Below, piece after piece: positions 8,678 to 16,448 of a stretch of DNA of 64,000 nt (the stretch's first letter is position 1; each line of letters starts with the position of its first letter). The stretch is taken from assembly GCF_003053725.1 (NCBI RefSeq), contig NZ_QAYC01000011.1, forward strand, positions 79,563 to 143,562, read 5' to 3'. The notes beneath the pieces are model-generated. The model had not been told where the DNA came from. It was given only the letters and a program-made list of their open reading frames with translations, and made no database searches. Origin of the DNA: Rhodovulum kholense (GTDB lineage: Bacteria; Pseudomonadota; Alphaproteobacteria; Rhodobacterales; Rhodobacteraceae). The position numbers and the translations under genes are program-made.

Positions 8678-9358
8678 ATGCAGACGGCGGAAAGCAAGGT
8701 CATGGCGACAGAGCGCGTGGCGGCCTCCCTGCGGGCCGAGATCCTGTCCGGCACGCTGCAACCGGGCGCCCGTCTGGGCGAGGTGGCGCTTGCGGGCCGG
8801 TTTCAGGTCAGCCGCGGCCCGGTGCGTGCCGCGTTGCAGGACCTCTGCGAAAGCGGGCTCGTCGCCATCGTGCCGAACAGCGGCGCGCGGGTGCGCGAGG
8901 TCGGGCGCGAGGATGCCCGCGCGCTTTATCAGGTGCGCGCCGCCCTCGAGGCCGAGGCCGCCCGGCTGGCCGCCGCCCGCGCCGATGCCGTCAGCGCCGG
9001 GTCGTTCCGCGCCCTGCTGGACCAGCACGCCCGCGACGTGGCCGCCCATCCCGAGGGCGCCTATCTGCAGGGCAGCGGCGACCGGGACTTTCACATCGTC
9101 ATCGCCCGCGTCGCCGGCAACCCGATCATCCTGCGCTACCTGACCCGCGAGCTCTATCCGCAGCTTCTGCTGCTGCGGCTCAAGCATCGCAACGTGACCG
9201 GCCGGGGCGCCACCGCGCTGCGCGAACACGAACGCATCTCCGAGGCCATCGCCGCGGGCGATGCCGAGGTCGCGGGCATCCTGATGCACCGCCATATCCA
9301 GAACAGCTGGGCCGCGCTCGAGGCGCAACTGTCCGGCCCCGAGGAGGAAGATCGTTGA
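8678..9358 (+). CDS. GntR-family regulator with FCD domain, local control of tctCBA and prpF
   Basis: A 226-residue regulator. Residues about 8-75 are a winged helix typical of GntR (LRAEILSGTLQPGARLGE, then FQVSRGPVRAALQDL). Residues about 85-215 are an all-helical FCD ligand domain, with the metal/ligand residues D(FH)IVIARVAGNP and H194-E195 of LREHERI. FCD-GntR proteins bind organic acids and usually repress adjacent catabolic genes. It is divergent from tctC with palindromes between, and its stop overlaps the TTG start of prpF, so it is the first gene of a gntR-prpF-lyase operon. Confidence 0.9.
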   Translation: MQTAESKVMATERVAASLRAEILSGTLQPGARLGEVALAGRFQVSRGPVRAALQDLCESGLVAIVPNSGARVREVGREDARALYQVRAALEAEAARLAAARADAVSAGSFRALLDQHARDVAAHPEGAYLQGSGDRDFHIVIARVAGNPIILRYLTRELYPQLLLLRLKHRNVTGRGATALREHERISEAIAAGDAEVAGILMHRHIQNSWAALEAQLSGPEEEDR

Positions 9359-10509
9359 CCCAGACCGCCATTCCCGCCGCCTTCCTCCGCGGCGGCACCT
9401 CGAAAGCCGTGGTGCTGAAACGCGCCGACCTGCCTGCGGACGAAACCGCCTGGCCCGCGCTTTTCGCCGGGATCATGGGCTCGCCCGACCCGAACAAGCG
9501 GCAGCTGAACGGCATGGGCGGCGGGATCTCGTCGCTCAGCAAGGTCTGCGTGATCGGCCCGCCGACCCGCGAGGATGCCGATATCGACTATACCTTCGCG
9601 CAGATCGGCGTGACCACCGACGCCGTCGATTTCTCGGGCAATTGCGGCAACATGAGTTCCGCCATGGGCCCCTTCGCCTATGACGAGGGGCTGGTCGCGG
9701 GCCCCCGCGACGGCGAGGCCGTGGTGCGCATCCACAACACCAATTCCGGCAAGATCATCCGCGCCCGGTTCGCCGTGGCGGGCGGCCGCGCAACGGTCTC
9801 GGGCGATCTGGAAATCCCCGGCGTCACCGGCACCGGCGCCCCGGTCGCGCTCGATTTCCTCGACCCCGCGAACACGTGCGGCCATGGCGCCCTGCCGACC
9901 GGGCGCATCTGCGACCGGATGGTCCTGTCGGACGGGCGCGCGGTGGCGGTGACGATGATCGACGCCGCCGTGCCCTCGGTCTTCGTGGCCGCCGCCGATC
10001 CGGGCGGCGACACCTGCGCCCATCCCGAGGCCATCGACGCCGATACCGCGCTGATGGACCGGCTGGAAGAGATCCGCCAGCGCGCCTCGGTCGCGATGCG
10101 GCTTGCCCCCGACATGGCGGCCGCCGCGGCGCGCATCGCGACGCCCAAGGTCGCGATGGTGGGACCCCCGGCCGCCTATCGCGACCTGTCGGGGCAAATC
10201 CATCCCGCCGAGGGCCATGACCTCCAGATCCGGATGATTTCGGCCGGACAGGCGCATCGCGCGGTGCCGGTCACCGGCGCGCTGGCGCTGGCCTCGGCGG
10301 CGGTGCTGCCGGGGTCGGTGGTGGCCGGGCAATGCGGCCCCGCGGCCGACCCCGAGAAGCTGCGGATCGGCACCCCCAGCGGCATCGTCACCGTCGGCGC
10401 GACCCGCGACCCCGCCAGCGGCCAGATCCTTGCCGCGCGCATCCTGCGCACCCAGCGGCGGTTGATGGATGGCAGGGTCTACGCCCCCTGCCCCGCCGCC
10501 AGGACCTGA
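9355..10509 (+). CDS. prpF: PrpF-family isomerase (2-methylaconitate isomerase / 4-oxalomesaconate tautomerase type)
   Basis: A 384-residue protein of the PrpF fold, related to diaminopimelate epimerase. It begins RGGTSKAVVL and continues GMGGGISSLSKV and SGNCGNMSSAMGPFA, which carries one conserved cysteine; HGALPTGR occurs mid-protein. Members move a double bond in unsaturated tricarboxylates such as 2-methylaconitate or 4-oxalomesaconate. The start is a TTG at 9355 overlapping the gntR stop, chosen because GGAGGAAG lies at ideal distance and the PrpF sequence begins exactly there; no ATG is available. Together with the lyase at 10565 and TctABC it suggests use of an unsaturated tricarboxylate. 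Which isomer is not decidable from sequence. Confidence 0.88.
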   Translation: MTQTAIPAAFLRGGTSKAVVLKRADLPADETAWPALFAGIMGSPDPNKRQLNGMGGGISSLSKVCVIGPPTREDADIDYTFAQIGVTTDAVDFSGNCGNMSSAMGPFAYDEGLVAGPRDGEAVVRIHNTNSGKIIRARFAVAGGRATVSGDLEIPGVTGTGAPVALDFLDPANTCGHGALPTGRICDRMVLSDGRAVAVTMIDAAVPSVFVAAADPGGDTCAHPEAIDADTALMDRLEEIRQRASVAMRLAPDMAAAAARIATPKVAMVGPPAAYRDLSGQIHPAEGHDLQIRMISAGQAHRAVPVTGALALASAAVLPGSVVAGQCGPAADPEKLRIGTPSGIVTVGATRDPASGQILAARILRTQRRLMDGRVYAPCPAART

Positions 10510-10564
10510 CACCCCCCAAGACCCACCGCTCCCAGGCACAGAGACCACAGAAAGACGAGGCACC

Positions 10565-11437
10565 ATGCTCAATCACGACGTCAACCGCGGCTTCCGGAAC
10601 CGGATCGCACAGGGCGGCGCCCTGCTCCTGCCGGGCGCGGCCAATGCGCTGGCCGCGCGGATCATCGAGGATCTCGGCTTCGAGGCGGTCTATCTGTCCG
10701 GCGCGGGCCTGACCAATACCTATCTGGGCATGCCCGATCTGGCCTTCGTCAGCCTGCCCGAGATCGCCCAGCATACGGCGACGATCCGCGACGCGACCGA
10801 CCTGCCGATCGTGGTCGATGCCGATAACGGCTTCGGCAACGCGCTGAACGTGCGCCACACGATCCGCACCCTCGAACGCGCGGGCGCCAGCGCGATCCAG
10901 CTCGAGGACCAGAAGACGCCCAAGCGCTGCGGCCATTTCTCGGGCAAGGAGGTCGTGCCGCTGGCCGAGGCCCGCTCGCGGATCAAGGCCGCGGTCGATG
11001 CCCGGCAGGATGCGAACACGCTGATCGTCGCCCGCACCGATGCCCGCGCCACCGACGGCTATACCGAGGCGCTGGACCGGGCCGCGGCCTTTGTCGAGGA
11101 CGGCGCCGACATCACCTTCGTCGAGGCCCCGCAAAGCGTCGAGGAACTGGCCGGTATCCCCAAGGCCCTGCCCGGCACGCCGCAGATCGTCAATCTGGTG
11201 GTCGGCGGCAAGACCCCGATCCTCGATCTGGCCGAGCTGGACGGGATGGGCTTCAAGCTGGTGCTGTACGCCAATGTCGCGCTGCAATCGGCGGTCTACG
11301 GCATGCAAAAGGCGCTGGGTCAGCTGCGCGAACAGGGGCGGATGGACGAATCGGGCCCGCTCGCGGGCTTCCTCGAACGCCAGCGCGTGGTCCGGAAGGA
11401 CTTCTTCGACGATCTGGAAAAGCATTACGCCTTCTGA
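10565..11437 (+). CDS. Isocitrate lyase/PEP mutase superfamily enzyme (methylisocitrate-lyase-like)
   Basis: A 290-residue TIM-barrel protein. The signature loop KRCGHFSGK (residues about 119-127) carries the catalytic cysteine of the isocitrate-lyase branch. VVDADNGFGN (about residue 85) and QLEDQ provide the Mg-binding acids, and ARTDARAT follows. Length and motifs fit 2-methylisocitrate lyase (PrpB), 2,3-dimethylmalate lyase or related carboligases that release pyruvate. The start at 10565 has GAGG upstream. It lies 55 bases after prpF in the same operon. With no prpC or acnD nearby, a classical methylcitrate cycle is not shown; cleavage of a C4-C7 hydroxy acid to pyruvate is the safer statement. 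Confidence 0.88.
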   Translation: MLNHDVNRGFRNRIAQGGALLLPGAANALAARIIEDLGFEAVYLSGAGLTNTYLGMPDLAFVSLPEIAQHTATIRDATDLPIVVDADNGFGNALNVRHTIRTLERAGASAIQLEDQKTPKRCGHFSGKEVVPLAEARSRIKAAVDARQDANTLIVARTDARATDGYTEALDRAAAFVEDGADITFVEAPQSVEELAGIPKALPGTPQIVNLVVGGKTPILDLAELDGMGFKLVLYANVALQSAVYGMQKALGQLREQGRMDESGPLAGFLERQRVVRKDFFDDLEKHYAF

Positions 11438-11445
11438 TCGGCCCC

Positions 11446-11470
11446 GGGGGGCGGGTCCCTGTGGCCCCCC
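11446..11470 (+). terminator. G/C hairpin after the prpF-lyase operon
   Basis: Seven-base arms GGGGGGC (11446-11452) and GCCCCCC (11464-11470) with an 11-base loop lie just after the stop at 11437. There is no T-run, so intrinsic termination is only likely. Confidence 0.45.
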
Positions 11471-11498
11471 TCCCCTCGCCTGCCCCGGCGCGGCCGGG

Positions 11499-11699
11499 CT
11501 AGGGGCCGTTCCGGCGGCCGCACCGCCCTGCGGCCAGCGTGCGCCAGATATCAAGCACCAGCGCGCCAAAGCCGCCCGCGAGTCCGAAGCTCACCGAGGC
11601 GGCCGGGTCCGCGCCCCCGGACAGAAGGGCATGCCCCGCCGCGACGACGGCGGCGGACAGGAAGACCGCCCTGACGGTCGATGCCCGGCCGGTTTTCAT
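11499..11699 (-). CDS. Small hydrophobic protein, function unknown
   Basis: A 66-residue frame from ATG 11699 with two hydrophobic stretches (VRAVFLSAAVVAAGHALL and VSFGLAGGFGALVLDIW) joined by a short GGADPA turn, so a two-helix membrane hairpin is expected. The ribosome site is weak. It lies 29 bases downstream of the unknown exported protein at 11729-12586 on the same strand and may be co-transcribed with it. The fold is reminiscent of small plasmid-borne membrane proteins, but no family is recognised. Confidence 0.4.
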   Translation of the reverse strand: MKTGRASTVRAVFLSAAVVAAGHALLSGGADPAASVSFGLAGGFGALVLDIWRTLAAGRCGRRNGP

Positions 11700-11728
11700 C
11701 TCGCTGTCATCCCGGGGTCCTCCGGCGC

Positions 11729-12586
11729 TCAGGCGAAGGAGAAGCGGTGATAGTTCTTCTTCACCGACACGATGAAGGCCGCCCCGCAATACAGCCATCC
11801 GACCACCGGAACGGCCTTCAGCGCCAGCCGCCACGAAAGCTTCCGGATCGCCCGGCGCTTGATCTCGGCCCAGGCCGCGCTGGCGACGAACAGCTTGAAG
11901 ACCCCCTCGCCCAGTTCGACGACCTCCTGCCAGTCCTTGCTGGAAATACGCGCGACCAGGTCTTCCAGCGCCGTGCGCAACCCCGGGTCGCTGTCGATCA
12001 GCGAAACGATCAGGCTGGCATCGCCGATGGAAATGCCCATGGTTTCCAGAAGGATATCGGCCGCGACGATCAGATCGGTATCGGGCCGTCCGGCCACGGG
12101 CCCGGCATAGGCCGGGATGGCGGGAATGCTTGCCGGGGTCACGAGATCGGGCGACGGCGCCAGCGGCACGCCCTCGGCGGCCAGCATCGCGACCACGGTC
12201 CGCTGCGCGGCCAGCCCGCCTTGGTCGAAGCCAAGCGGAACGAGGTCGGGCAAGGCTTCGGGAAGGCCCGCCAGATAGGCCGTGGCCGTGTCGGCGGTGG
12301 CGAACCGGCCGGTCTCGCGGGCCAGAGCCAATGTCTGCCGTCGCGCGTCGAAATCGGTCTTCAGGAAGTCGATGAGGGCGAAGTCGATTTCCTCAAGCGC
12401 GATCCCGACCGCGAAATCCCGGACCCTGCGCGCCTCTTCGATGGCCAGCGCCAGGGCGCGATAGTCGTCGGCCCCCTGCCCGAAGACCGGTGCGGCGCGG
12501 GCCGCGATCAGGCCAGCACCGGCCCCCAGCACCAGCCGCCGGGTCATGCGACGCCCCGCTTCCGGGGCGGGCGGTTCCCTCTCCAT
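11729..12586 (-). CDS. Putative exported protein of unknown function next to the replication locus
   Basis: A 285-residue protein; ATG 12586 is preferred because AGGGAGG lies just upstream, while ATG 12547 would give 272 residues. The N-terminus has basic MTRRLVLGAG followed by a hydrophobic stretch and VFGQ, which looks like a Tat- or Sec-type signal. The mature part is mostly alpha-helical with several EE/D-rich segments. Near the C-terminus (about residues 258-275) there is a hydrophobic stretch, VVGWLYCGAAFIVSV, that could be a membrane anchor. It resembles no family I know. It sits between a metabolic cassette and the initiator gene and ends in the basic-aromatic tail KKNYHRFSFA. Confidence 0.6.
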   Translation of the reverse strand: MEREPPAPEAGRRMTRRLVLGAGAGLIAARAAPVFGQGADDYRALALAIEEARRVRDFAVGIALEEIDFALIDFLKTDFDARRQTLALARETGRFATADTATAYLAGLPEALPDLVPLGFDQGGLAAQRTVVAMLAAEGVPLAPSPDLVTPASIPAIPAYAGPVAGRPDTDLIVAADILLETMGISIGDASLIVSLIDSDPGLRTALEDLVARISSKDWQEVVELGEGVFKLFVASAAWAEIKRRAIRKLSWRLALKAVPVVGWLYCGAAFIVSVKKNYHRFSFA

Positions 12587-12656
12587 CCTGTCCCTCCCTG
12601 TTTCCCGGGGGCAGGATAGCGCGATTCCCGCGGTTTCTGCCCGGCTTTCTGCCCCG

Positions 12657-12676
12657 ACCTTCCCCGCGGGGAAGGT
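12657..12676. repeat. Palindrome copy 1 (candidate centromere/ParB site)
   Basis: Perfect 20-bp palindrome made of ACCTTCCCCG and its inverted complement; flanking G/C extends this copy to 22 bp. It lies between the end of the initiator gene and the start of the unknown exported protein. Identical copies are at 13738, 14823, 15271 and 16349. Confidence 0.85.
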
Positions 12677-12684
12677 CCGGCCGG

Positions 12685-13368
12685 TCAATGGATGACCTCG
12701 ACCCGGGCGATACTCGGGTCGGCCCGGCGTACCGCGGCGGTCAGCGCCTGGATCAGATGGGTCGCGATATAGCTCTGGCAGAAGGCCGAGGGTGCCGACA
12801 GCACCAGGGTCCCCTGCCCTCTTTCGACCTCGGTCAGCCGCGCGAGCCAGGCGCGGAAGATCGCGGGCTGTTCCTCGGACAGGATCGCCCGAGCGCGGCC
12901 CCAGACCCCCTCTGCCTCTTCGGTAAGACTGACCGCGGGCCGCAGCGGCACGACCTTGCCGGCGGGGTCCGGTTCGGGCGGACGGGCGCCCAGACGGGCG
13001 ACGAAATCCTCGCCGATCAGCGGCCAGCACGGCCGGGTGTCCTCGGCGATCTGCAGCGTGTCGAGCCGGTAGGTGCTGATCCGGCCCCGGCTGCCCCGGG
13101 TCTTCTGCACCAGCCAGCCTGCGGCGCGCAGGCGGGCCATCTCGCGCTTGACGGTGCGCTCGTCGCAGGACCAGAGCCGCGCGATCTCGCGCTGGCCGAC
13201 GCACAGCTCGTCACGTTGCCAGTTGTAGCGCGTGGTGATCAGGGCCATGAGGCGCAGCGTGCGGGTCTGCGTGGCCCTGTCGCCCGCCAGGCCATGGGCG
13301 GCAAGGGCCGACAACAGATCGTACTTCCGCGATGCGGCCTGCACTCCGACGGGCTTGACACTCTGCAT
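12685..13368 (-). CDS. DnaA-like plasmid replication initiator
   Basis: A 227-residue protein in two parts. Residues about 56-90 form a winged helix (VGQREIARLW, then DERTVKREMARLRAAGWLVQ). Residues about 154-227 match the N-terminal domain of DnaA: VWGRARAIL, IFRAWLARL, LVLSAPSAF and YIATHLIQAL. This combination is the DnaA-like replicase class of Rhodobacterales plasmids; it lacks the AAA+ module of true DnaA. The start at 13368 is chosen for its AGGTAAGG ribosome site. A longer start at 13476 has none and would read through repeated TTCGACGG sequence. It is divergent from parA, with the putative origin between. Confidence 0.82.
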   Translation of the reverse strand: MQSVKPVGVQAASRKYDLLSALAAHGLAGDRATQTRTLRLMALITTRYNWQRDELCVGQREIARLWSCDERTVKREMARLRAAGWLVQKTRGSRGRISTYRLDTLQIAEDTRPCWPLIGEDFVARLGARPPEPDPAGKVVPLRPAVSLTEEAEGVWGRARAILSEEQPAIFRAWLARLTEVERGQGTLVLSAPSAFCQSYIATHLIQALTAAVRRADPSIARVEVIH

Positions 13369-13841
13369 GGCCTTACCTGTTCGCCCCCGGATCTTCGACG
13401 GGGGTCCGACTGCTCCGGGCGTGGTGCCTCTGGTTTTCGACGGCGTATTCAACGCTCTTTCATTGATGTCGCCCATTTACGTCCGGGGTTTCGATTCTGT
13501 CAAGCGGCGGGCGCGACGGTGGCCTGCGATCCCGATTTCGAAAGACTGACTCAGGGTATCTCTGGTATTGGGGGTCATCCAGACTGTCCCCTTGAATCGC
13601 GGTTTTGTCCCCCAATCCGTAGAGGTCGCCACGCGGCTGTCCCCTAGATCGGCCGCGCTTTGGCGGGCGGCTGCCCCGGTCGGCCGGGACGCCGATTCGC
13701 CCGGAGCCGCGGGGGCCGTGCCCAACCGACAGGCCAAACCTTCCCCGCGGGGAAGGTTGCGACAGAGGTAACTTGGATTTTGCATTTTTGCAAGATTGGG
13801 CGTATTTCAGGATAAGAACCCAATTTGCGTTGAGGCAGAGC
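13369..13841. promoter_or_regulatory. Putative replication origin and divergent rep/par control region
   Basis: About 470 bases between initiator and parA. It holds TTCGACGG twice (13394-13401, 13436-13443) just upstream of the preferred initiator start, and TGTCCCC three times in one direction (13585-13591, 13606-13612, 13638-13644). Palindrome copy 2 follows at 13738-13757, and then a clearly AT-richer stretch (about 13760-13835) with runs of T and A. Short direct repeats plus an AT-rich zone next to the initiator gene are expected of an iteron-type origin. Which repeats are bound is not known. Confidence 0.55.
13738..13757. repeat. Palindrome copy 2
   Basis: Same 20-bp perfect palindrome, extended to 22 bp by A/T flanks. 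It lies about 85 bases upstream of the parA start, directly before the AT-rich zone. Confidence 0.85.
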
Positions 13842-15137
13842 ATGTACACCCATACGGATCTGGCCCGGCTCCAGTCCCAGTCCCTGAAGATGCAGGGATG
13901 GATCCGGCAGCACACCTTCAGCCCGGAGAACTCCAAGCAGTTGCGCCGCTTCTCGTCCTGGGAGGTGGCCGAGCTGATCCTGAAGATCAACCAGTCGACC
14001 TTTCGCGGCAAACTGGCCGCCGATCCGAGCCTTCCCGGCGGCGAGGTCGAGGAGGACGGGCGCCAGCGCTGGTTCTCGCTCGAGGAGATCAACGAGCTGC
14101 GCCGCCGGATGAAGGCCAACCGGAAAAGCCTGATGCCGCCGCGCCCGGCGGGCAAGCGCGCCTTCCGCGCCGCGGTCGCGAACTTCAAGGGCGGCGCGGG
14201 CAAGTCGACCGTGGCGCTGCATCTGGCGCATGCGGCGGCGCTCGACGGCTACCGGGTGCTGGTCGTCGATTTCGACCCGCAGGCGACGCTGAGCCATTCG
14301 ATGGGGCTGACCGATGTCAGCGAGGATTACACCGTCTGGGGGATCATGGCGCGCGACCTGATCCGCGAGACCGACCGGATGAACTCGGCCGTCACGGGGG
14401 CGGCCAGCGGCACCGCCCTGCCCGAGCGCAAGCTGCCCGCCTCGCTGCGCGACATGGGGCTCGACGAGCTGCGCCATGCCGATTTCATCCAGAAGACCTG
14501 CTGGTCGACGATCGACATCGTGCCCTCCTGTGCCAACGCGGCCTTCGTCGAATTCGCCAGCGCCCAGTACCGCCACCTGAACCCGGAATGGACCTTCTTC
14601 GCCGCCGTCTCGCGCTATCTCGACGGGATCGCGGACGACGATTACGACCTGATCCTTTTCGACTGTCCGCCCGCCATCGGCTATCAGTCGATGAACGCGG
14701 TCTTCGCGGCCGACATGCTGTATATCCCCTCGGGGCCGGGCTACTGGGAATATGACAGCACCACGTCCTTTATCGGGCAGCTGTCCGAGGCGCTCGAAGA
14801 TCTGGCCGCCGGGTTCGGAAGCACCTTCCCCGCGGGGAAGGTTTCGCTGCCGAAATCCTTCGTCGACATCCGCTTTCTGATGACCCGCTACGAGCCCGGC
14901 AACGACCTGCACCGCGCGATGCTGGAAGCCTTCCGCAAGGTTTTCGGCGATCATGTGACCACGCATCCGGTCGAGATGACCCGCGCGGTCGAGCAGTCGG
15001 GGCGGTTCCTGAGTTCGGTCTACGAGATCGACTACCGCAACATGACCCGCGAAACCTGGCGCCGCGCCAGGGCCAGTTTCGACCGCGCCTATGAAGAGTT
15101 CCGCGGTACCGTGCTGGCCGGCTGGGACAAGATCTGA
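13842..15137 (+). CDS. parA: ParA/RepA-type partition ATPase
   Basis: A 431-residue protein of the RepA (plasmid ParA type Ia) kind. The N-terminal region (about 1-105) has a DNA-binding section with a MerR-like RWFSLEEINELRRRM segment. The Walker-type P-loop KGGAGKST is at 116-123, followed by VVDFDPQATLS, and LILFDCPPAIG is the Walker B region. ATG 13842 is chosen because GAGG precedes it; an upstream TTG at 13773 would add 23 residues with no ribosome site. It drives segregation with ParB and probably represses the operon. Palindrome copy 3 lies inside the gene and encodes residues 328-334 (TFPAGKV). The parB start follows 10 bases after the stop. Confidence 0.93.
   Translation: MYTHTDLARLQSQSLKMQGWIRQHTFSPENSKQLRRFSSWEVAELILKINQSTFRGKLAADPSLPGGEVEEDGRQRWFSLEEINELRRRMKANRKSLMPPRPAGKRAFRAAVANFKGGAGKSTVALHLAHAAALDGYRVLVVDFDPQATLSHSMGLTDVSEDYTVWGIMARDLIRETDRMNSAVTGAASGTALPERKLPASLRDMGLDELRHADFIQKTCWSTIDIVPSCANAAFVEFASAQYRHLNPEWTFFAAVSRYLDGIADDDYDLILFDCPPAIGYQSMNAVFAADMLYIPSGPGYWEYDSTTSFIGQLSEALEDLAAGFGSTFPAGKVSLPKSFVDIRFLMTRYEPGNDLHRAMLEAFRKVFGDHVTTHPVEMTRAVEQSGRFLSSVYEIDYRNMTRETWRRARASFDRAYEEFRGTVLAGWDKI
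14823..14842. repeat. Palindrome copy 3, inside parA
   Basis: The same 20-bp palindrome in frame within parA, read as TFPAGKV (residues 328-334) between a Gly-rich turn and the LPKSFVDIRFL segment. Confidence 0.85.
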
Positions 15138-15147
15138 GGAGACGCCG

Positions 15148-16329
15148 ATGGTCAGGAAGAAACGCCGCATGTTCGATATCGACATGCCCGAGGACATGCC
15201 CGCCGAACGGTCGGCCGAGGTCCCGAACCCGCCGGGCGCCGAACCGCCCGCGGCCGCGCCAGAGACGAAAACCTTCCCCGCGGGGAAGGTCGGTGACCCG
15301 TCCGGGGCCGCGCGCCGCCGCGGTCCGATGGCCACGGCGATCGGCGAAACCGCCCATTCAGCCCGCGAACGGCAAGAGATCGAGGCCCGGATCCGGGCCG
15401 AGAACGACGCGCTGGCCCATGAGCATGTGCGGCTGAAACGGCTTGGCCTGGTGCTGGAGAGCATTCCGCTGGAGGCGGTCGATACCGCCAAGCTGGTGCG
15501 CGACCGCAAGCCCGGCGCGGACCCCGAGCTGGAGGATCTGAAGGCCTCGATCGTCTCGATCGGGCTGTCGAACCCGATCCGGGTCGAGGCGGCGGGGCAG
15601 GGGCGGTATGAACTGATCCAGGGCTACCGGCGTCTCGCGGCCTACAAGGCGCTGCTGGCCGAGACCGGCGATGCCGAGGCCTGGGGCACGATCCCGGCCG
15701 CGGTCATGCCGGAGGGCGAGGGGATCGAGACGCTTTATCGCCGGATGGTCGACGAGAACCTGGTGCGCAAGGACATCTCGTTCTACGAGATGGCCCAGCT
15801 TGCGGTCGATTACGCCGCCGATCCCGCGACCCCCGAGACCGATCCCGACCGCGCGGTGGCCTTGCTGTTCAAGTCGGCCCGCTACCAGAAGCGCAGCTAT
15901 ATCCGCGGCTTCATCAAGGTGGTCGAGCGGATGAAGGGCATCCTGGCCTATCCCGAGGAGCTGCCGCGCGCGCTGGGGCTGGCGCTGGCGCAGCGGCTGG
16001 AGGAGGACCCCGAGTGCCGCGCCGCCATCGCCGAGACGCTGAAGGGCTGGGAGGGGCGCACCGTGGCCGACGAGCTGGCCGCGATCCGGCAGCAGCTTGG
16101 TGTCGAGGCCGGGGCCGAGGAGGACCCGCGCGCCGCCCCGAAGCCCGCGCCGAAACGGGCGGGCGGCAGCAAGGCCAAGACCAGCTTTCAGCTGAACCGC
16201 AAGGAGGGGCGGGCGCGCTGCACCGCCGCCGACGGGCGGCTGGAGATCCGCCTGCCCCGGGACTTCTCGACCATCGACCGGCGGCGGCTGGAAGAGGCCG
16301 TGCGGCAGATGCTGGACCGGCTGGAGTGA
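15148..16329 (+). CDS. parB: ParB/RepB-type partition protein
   Basis: A 393-residue protein. After a low-complexity N-terminus comes the ParB/Srx CTP-binding domain (LKASIVSIGLSNPIRV, YELIQGYRRLAAYKAL; about residues 125-175). A helical DNA-binding domain follows (DENLVRKDISFYEMAQLA, then KRSYIRGFIKVVERM), and then a basic linker and C-terminal dimerisation segment. ATG 15148 has GAGGAG upstream and follows the parA stop closely. ParB-family proteins bind centromere palindromes and are moved by ParA. Palindrome copy 4 lies in the gene itself (residues 42-48, again TFPAGKV), in the unstructured N-terminus; copy 5 is just after the stop. Confidence 0.93.
   Translation: MVRKKRRMFDIDMPEDMPAERSAEVPNPPGAEPPAAAPETKTFPAGKVGDPSGAARRRGPMATAIGETAHSARERQEIEARIRAENDALAHEHVRLKRLGLVLESIPLEAVDTAKLVRDRKPGADPELEDLKASIVSIGLSNPIRVEAAGQGRYELIQGYRRLAAYKALLAETGDAEAWGTIPAAVMPEGEGIETLYRRMVDENLVRKDISFYEMAQLAVDYAADPATPETDPDRAVALLFKSARYQKRSYIRGFIKVVERMKGILAYPEELPRALGLALAQRLEEDPECRAAIAETLKGWEGRTVADELAAIRQQLGVEAGAEEDPRAAPKPAPKRAGGSKAKTSFQLNRKEGRARCTAADGRLEIRLPRDFSTIDRRRLEEAVRQMLDRLE
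15271..15290. repeat. Palindrome copy 4, inside parB
   Basis: The same 20-bp palindrome, in frame in parB and read as TFPAGKV (residues 42-48) in the Pro/Ala-rich N-terminal region. Confidence 0.85.
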
Positions 16330-16348
16330 CCCCGGCGGCAGGGCAGGG

Positions 16349-16368
16349 ACCTTCCCCGCGGGGAAGGT
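16349..16368. repeat. Palindrome copy 5, downstream of parB
   Basis: The same 20-bp palindrome, 19 bases after the parB stop and about 100 bases before ccdA. Confidence 0.85.
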
Positions 16369-16448
16369 TTTCGGCGGCGGGGGGGCGCGGCCCCGATCTT
16401 GCGCGGATCTTGCCTGACGCGGCGGACGCCTGTAGGATGCTTGCAGGC

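Noticed and set aside
9355..11437. Complete methylcitrate (propionate) cycle
   Set aside because: No methylcitrate synthase, AcnD or MCD gene in the window; only PrpF and one lyase-family enzyme are present.
13644..15509. Long minus-strand open frame (621 codons) opposite parA and parB
   Set aside because: It is the antisense shadow of two well-supported genes; its residues are Arg/Gly/His-rich and match nothing, as expected for the complement of G+C-rich coding DNA.
12657..16368. CRISPR array reading of the repeated 20-mer
   Set aside because: Repeats are perfect palindromes 448-1085 bases apart with genes between them; no spacers and no cas genes.
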